Assembly (NCBI GenBank): GCA_035649415.1
Contig: DASRJP010000097.1
Span: 1 to 33,443, forward strand
Length of the DNA: 33,443 nucleotides
DNA from: DATKDU01 sp035649415
GTDB taxonomy: Bacteria > Planctomycetota > Planctomycetia > Pirellulales > Pirellulaceae
Direction: 5' to 3'
How positions within the stretch are numbered: position 1 is the first letter of the stretch; each line of letters begins with the position of its first letter. Made by a program: the position numbers and the translations under genes. The notes under the pieces are model-generated. The model did no database searches. It had not been told where the DNA came from and was given only the letters and a program-made list of their open reading frames with translations. Below are positions 31,501 through 33,443 of this stretch, one piece after another.

Positions 31501-31817
31501 ATGCGGCCGCGACCGCACTGGGCGACAGCGTCACACCGCCCCCCACGCACGCCAAGACGGTGCTGCCGAACATGGAGATTTACGTCGATCTCAAGGACTT
31601 CATCGACGAGGAGGCCGAGATCGCCAAGAACGAACAGCTTGAGCAAAAGCTTATGGGAATCATCAAGGGTAAAGAGGCCAAGCTGGCCAACGAGAGCTTC
31701 GTCCAGCGGGCGCCGGCCCACGTGGTGCAGGCGGAGCGGGACAGTCTCGCCCAAGCGCAACAACAACTTGCCGCCGTGCAGGCGGCGCTGGCATCGCTGC
31801 GCAGGACAGGTTTGTAA
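28542..31817 (+). CDS. valS: Valyl-tRNA synthetase with several in-frame repeat-derived inserts
   Basis: 1091 residues, longer than the usual 870-960. It charges tRNA-Val. Class I signatures are intact: PPPNVTGALHLGHALNN (HIGH, near 58-61), editing-domain IATTRPETMLGDTAVAV, RDPDVLDTWFSSALWP and GERMSKSKGNGVDP (KMSKS, near 656-660), plus a C-terminal coiled coil. Extra segments: PLPLGEGG (about 214-230), SEFRGQRSEV (about 435-446) and GTGDRGQETRDKG (about 776-788), each coded by a different short repeat. A fourth repeat (31801-31865) supplies the last residues and the stop. Cys702/705 and Cys723/726 (two CxxC pairs, in CPHC and CTKC) lie after KMSKS and suggest a zinc ribbon. The frame is open throughout, so it is likely functional. 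It sits 41 bases after cimA. Confidence 0.95.
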   Translation: MSADFSPEALPNRFDFAEAQPRIYAAWEAGKFFHAEPHPKREMFSIVIPPPNVTGALHLGHALNNTLQDIQIRMKRMQGFNTCWMPGTDHAGIATQAVVERRLREEEGKTRHDLGREELVERIWQWKEQYEARILSQLKQMGCSCDWERTRFTLDEGCSRAVRQTFFDLFSKGLIYRGKRLVNWDTFLQTAVSDDEVFQETVKGKFWHFRYPIIPLPLGEGGRRPGEGEPEFVEIATTRPETMLGDTAVAVHPDPARALDKAEAELRERLAKAPAKEKEGIEQQIDNIVRRRTEMLPQLLKLRDMAKAGRKVMLPLMKREIPLICDEWAKPELGSGCVKITPAHDPNDYAVWQRNPSIGIVNILNPDGTLNENAGIYKGMTIAKARQRVVDDLDGHGLLGDVEDREIELPHSDRSKTPIEPYLADQWFVKMGDEESSEFRGQRSEVAGAESAKPRPGLAQMAMDAVTSGRVKIIPERYAKSYLDWLGEKRDWPVSRQLWWGHRIPVWTKHAATKEVFSDDFSWVTGQISRDRETAGMSFDLSPNPSATPGWFGTIHFCLANDGDKREADLARHGFTRDPDVLDTWFSSALWPHSTFGWPERTPELAYFYPTSVLITNRDIISLWVARMVLTGLNNMGEVPFRQVYIHPTILDAYGERMSKSKGNGVDPVDIIDKFGADSLRYGLTSLTTETQDVRMPVQFECPHCQTLIEQTKKNRELPKIPCTKCHKEFSTQWASKPEDKALPRAAVVSERFEQARNFMNKLWNAARFALINLQGTGDRGQETRDKGPLLPTTEDRWILSRLSTVTQSVTESLEGYHYADAAKTLCDFAWDEFCSFYVEIAKARLVSRDSVASQDRRGAAAYETARRILAHTLDVLLRLLHPMMPFLTEEIWRLLNQVAPKRGLDELIEPTKQIIIAPWPRADLSHQNKEIEARFATFQAALAALREIRSRQSIASRQAIEFAIKCDAATAALLEPMKPYFQSMANAAATALGDSVTPPPTHAKTVLPNMEIYVDLKDFIDEEAEIAKNEQLEQKLMGIIKGKEAKLANESFVQRAPAHVVQAERDSLAQAQQQLAAVQAALASLRRTGL
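29183..29231. repeat. In-frame repeat in valS, CCCTCTCCC type
   Basis: CCCTCTCCC, a 3-base loop (TCT) and GGGAGAGGG form a hairpin, followed by a GGCCGAAGGCC hairpin and GGGTGAGGG. Translated in valS it reads PLPLGEGG then RRPGEGEPEF, between FRYPI and FVEIATTRPETM of the editing domain. Short GC-rich repeats of this kind occur in many bacterial genomes, often intergenic. Here it is tolerated in an essential gene. Confidence 0.8.
29845..29878. repeat. In-frame direct repeat in valS, TCAGAGG type
   Basis: Tandem units of about 7-8 bases (GTTCAGA then GTCAGAG twice or more). In valS it encodes SEFRGQRSEV, followed by about 12 further residues (AGAESAKPRPG) before the normal LAQMAMDAV helix. 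It lies between the sequence QWFVKMGDE and the helix before VKIIPERY, where other ValRS have only a few residues. Confidence 0.75.
30866..30905. repeat. In-frame direct repeat in valS, GGAGACAGGGGACA type
   Basis: Purine-rich tandem units of GGGACA, GGAGACA and AAGGGACA. It encodes GTGDRGQETRDKG between FALINLQ and PLLPTTEDRWILSRL, the point where other ValRS carry a variable linker. Frame and downstream motif are intact. Confidence 0.75.
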
Positions 31818-31865
31818 CCTGTCCTAAATGGGGCGAATCAGGACAGGTTGGAAACGTGTCCTACG
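31801..31865. repeat. Dispersed hairpin repeat (GGACAGGTT family), copy 3
   Basis: The left arm (about 31804-31824) has GGACAGGTT, a 3-base loop changed to TGT, then AACCTGTCC. The right arm (31841-31864) has GGACAGGTT and a slightly altered AACGTGTCC. It lies between convergent valS and a hydrolase gene. The valS stop (TAA at 31815-31817) is within the left arm, created by the changed loop; the hydrolase stop (31866-31868) begins right after the right arm. The last valS residues (RRTGL) come from the repeat. Confidence 0.9.
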
Positions 31866-32516
31866 TTACGCTGCCGCCGGGCGGTCGCGCGGCGTCAGGT
31901 GCGCCCGGTCGAACTGGCCGTGCTCCAGGAAATGCGTCACTTGCCGCGCCGTCTCAGGTTTCCACAAGACGGACGAGTGAAATCCCGGCAGCGTGATGTG
32001 GTCGGCCTCATTCGGCAGATGGGTCAGCGGCTCGGCTACCAACACGTCCTTTTCCGCCGCGATCACGCCAATGTGCACTCCCATCGGCACTGGCACCGAC
32101 GCCATGAAGCTGCGGACGTCGTTGCTGAGCTGTGCCACGGGCGGGATCAGCCGCCCCAGCAGCGGGGCCATCCGCCGGGCAACGTGCGAGCCACCGTTGG
32201 GCGGCGCCAGCATGACCAGCCGGCCCATATTCGCCGGGCGATATTCCCCCAGCGCCAGCCGCGCCACAATTCCTCCCATGCTGTGCGTCACCAGGTGCAG
32301 CGCCGTACCGACGTGAATCTCTTCAAGCTGCCGGAGAAAATCAGCCAGGGCCTTTCCGTGGCGTTCGATTCGTGACCAGAGGCTGGCATAGCTCCAGTTG
32401 GTCACGCTGGCGTACCAGGGTTTGAGATGCCGCTCCAGCGGGGACATCACGGCACGCGGCGCGGCCAAACCGTGCACGAGCACGACGGCGCCGCGGGGGG
32501 CGGCTGGGTGGCTCAT
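31866..32516 (-). CDS. Small alpha/beta hydrolase (lipase/esterase-like)
   Basis: 216 residues from ATG at 32516, with GAGAGGA 6 bases upstream; a longer frame to 32588 lacks a ribosome site. Oxyanion segment AVVLVHGLA (10-18), nucleophile Ser79 in VTHSMGG, Asp157 (IAAEKDVLV) and His180 (LPGFHSSVLW), so the triad is complete. The context APPNGGSHVARR is common in PGAP1-like and small lipase families. No signal peptide, so it probably acts in the cytoplasm. Substrate unknown. Its stop abuts the dispersed repeat at 31801-31865. Confidence 0.85.
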   Translation of the reverse strand: MSHPAAPRGAVVLVHGLAAPRAVMSPLERHLKPWYASVTNWSYASLWSRIERHGKALADFLRQLEEIHVGTALHLVTHSMGGIVARLALGEYRPANMGRLVMLAPPNGGSHVARRMAPLLGRLIPPVAQLSNDVRSFMASVPVPMGVHIGVIAAEKDVLVAEPLTHLPNEADHITLPGFHSSVLWKPETARQVTHFLEHGQFDRAHLTPRDRPAAA

Positions 32517-32654
32517 GGTGTTTCCTCTCGGGAACGCCTTCTCCCCCTGCTGGAAGTCTATCTCCCAGGTGGAATCCGGCCAGTGCAATTCCGGGATGTC
32601 GCTGCGGGATTGTGCGAAATGCGGACGGCAAACTCGCCCGGTCCGTTATTTGAC

Positions 32655-33443
32655 TCACAGCACCGAGGCGATTGCATCGCACAGACGCGGCATGTTGGTC
32701 GTCGTCATCCCGGCGACGTTCATTCTCCCGCCGCCCGCGACGATGTAGACCGCATACTTCGTCCGCAGCTCGTCTACCTGCATGTTAGTCAGACCGGAGA
32801 AGGAGAACATCCCTTTTTGCCGCTGGATGAATGAAAAGTCGAATTTTGGGCTCTTGGACCGCATCGACTCCACGAACTGCCGCCGCATGTGGTGGATTCG
32901 CGTCCGCATCGCGGTCAGCTCATGCTCCCACTGCTTGCGGAGTTCCGCATCGCTGAGGACCGCGGCCACGATGGCTCCCCCGTGCTGCGGTGGGTTGGAG
33001 TAATTCGTGCGGATGCTGATCCGTACTTGCGACAAGGCCCGCTGGGCTGCGTCGGCACTTTGGGTGACGACCGTGAGGGCGCCAACCCGCTCGCAATACA
33101 GGCCGAAATTCTTGGAAAACGAGCTGGAAACCAAAAGTTCGGCATTTACGGACGCCAGCTCCCGCAGCCCCAGTGCGTCCTCCACGAGTCCGTCGCCAAA
33201 TCCCTGGTAGGCAAAATCCACCAGCGGCAGGATTCCTCGCTGCGAGCAGACGGCGGCAATCTCGCGCCACTGCCCGGGCGTTGGGTCGATGCCGGTGGGA
33301 TTCTGGCAGCAAGCGTGCAAAAGTAGCACGTCGCCGGCAGGGATTTTTTCGAGGGCGCCGCGCATGGCGGAAAAATCGAGGCCGGTGCCGGCGGCGTCGA
33401 GGTAGGCATACGTCTCGGTCGCCTGGCCGGCCGCCTGAAAAAT
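32655..33443 (-). CDS. Aspartate/aromatic aminotransferase, C-terminal part (cut by window edge)
   Basis: 262 residues of the C-terminal part, open to the window edge. Motifs of class I (AspC/TyrB-like) aminotransferases: YAYLDAAGTGLDFSAM then LLLHACCQNPTGIDPT (NPTG), FAYQGFGDGLVEDALGLR, SFSKNFGLYCERVGALTVVT (PLP lysine in SFSKN) and MFSFSGLTNMQVDELRTKY at the end. The 'HACCQNPTGIDPT' and 'FSGLT..QV..L' blocks match the AspC/TyrB subgroup rather than other class I enzymes. PLP-dependent transfer between aspartate or aromatic amino acids and 2-oxoglutarate is expected. The N-terminal third is outside the window. Confidence 0.9.
   Translation of the reverse strand: MFQAAGQATETYAYLDAAGTGLDFSAMRGALEKIPAGDVLLLHACCQNPTGIDPTPGQWREIAAVCSQRGILPLVDFAYQGFGDGLVEDALGLRELASVNAELLVSSSFSKNFGLYCERVGALTVVTQSADAAQRALSQVRISIRTNYSNPPQHGGAIVAAVLSDAELRKQWEHELTAMRTRIHHMRRQFVESMRSKSPKFDFSFIQRQKGMFSFSGLTNMQVDELRTKYAVYIVAGGGRMNVAGMTTTNMPRLCDAIASVL

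Overview
The window looks like an ordinary chromosomal stretch of a planctomycete (Pirellulales-like). The signs are a DUF1549/DUF1553 plus DUF1501 gene pair with a heme-like CNxxxCH motif and a twin-arginine leader, an ECF sigma/anti-sigma operon, a PQQ-propeller exported protein, a very large WD40/membrane protein, a NIPSNAP protein, and dispersed repeats that enter reading frames (GTGFQPV...GTGWKPV, PLPLGEGG, SEFRGQRSEV, GTGDRGQETRDKG). Identifications rest on motifs read by eye; no database search was run.

Layout. 1-592: apparent right end of an integrated element. It holds a cut-off minus-strand gene, the tail of a probable integrase, and a 3' half tRNA-Lys fragment that would be the attachment core. 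675-7393 (minus strand): a Spy/CpxP-like secreted protein with a strong terminator, the DUF1549/DUF1553 and DUF1501 pair, and an ECF sigma, anti-sigma and secreted coiled-coil operon. 7674-9548 (plus): a duplicated ABC-2 permease. 9605-18944 (minus): glycyl-tRNA synthetase, a ComB-like phosphatase, a small conserved protein, a PQQ-propeller protein, the WD40/membrane protein, BioA (with a repeat inside its frame) and a small SAM-hydrolase C-domain protein. 19047-19844 (minus): a full SAM hydroxide adenosyltransferase. 19932-21178 (plus): a 37-residue membrane protein and a KDG kinase. 21193-23327 (minus): M23 peptidase, DUF4261 protein and a small lipoprotein. 23484-25981 (plus): purB and a secreted alpha/beta hydrolase. 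26130-26573 (minus): a NIPSNAP protein. 26686-31817 (plus): promoter, leader peptide, attenuator, cimA and valS. 31866 to the end (minus): a small alpha/beta hydrolase and a cut-off aspartate/aromatic aminotransferase.

The most striking system is upstream of cimA. A promoter-like pair, a short leader peptide ending in a cluster of Val and Ile codons (three consecutive Ile codons), an antiterminator pairing and a strong intrinsic terminator with seven T residues lie in the order and spacing of a classical translation-coupled attenuator. The gene that follows makes citramalate, the first step of the pyruvate route to isoleucine, so the control codons fit the pathway. valS lies 41 bases after cimA and may share the control.

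A second theme is invasion of essential genes by short repeats. valS carries three different repeat-derived peptides inside its frame, and a fourth repeat supplies its last codons and stop. bioA carries another in-frame copy. The same hairpin family sits at the stop codons of two convergent gene pairs.
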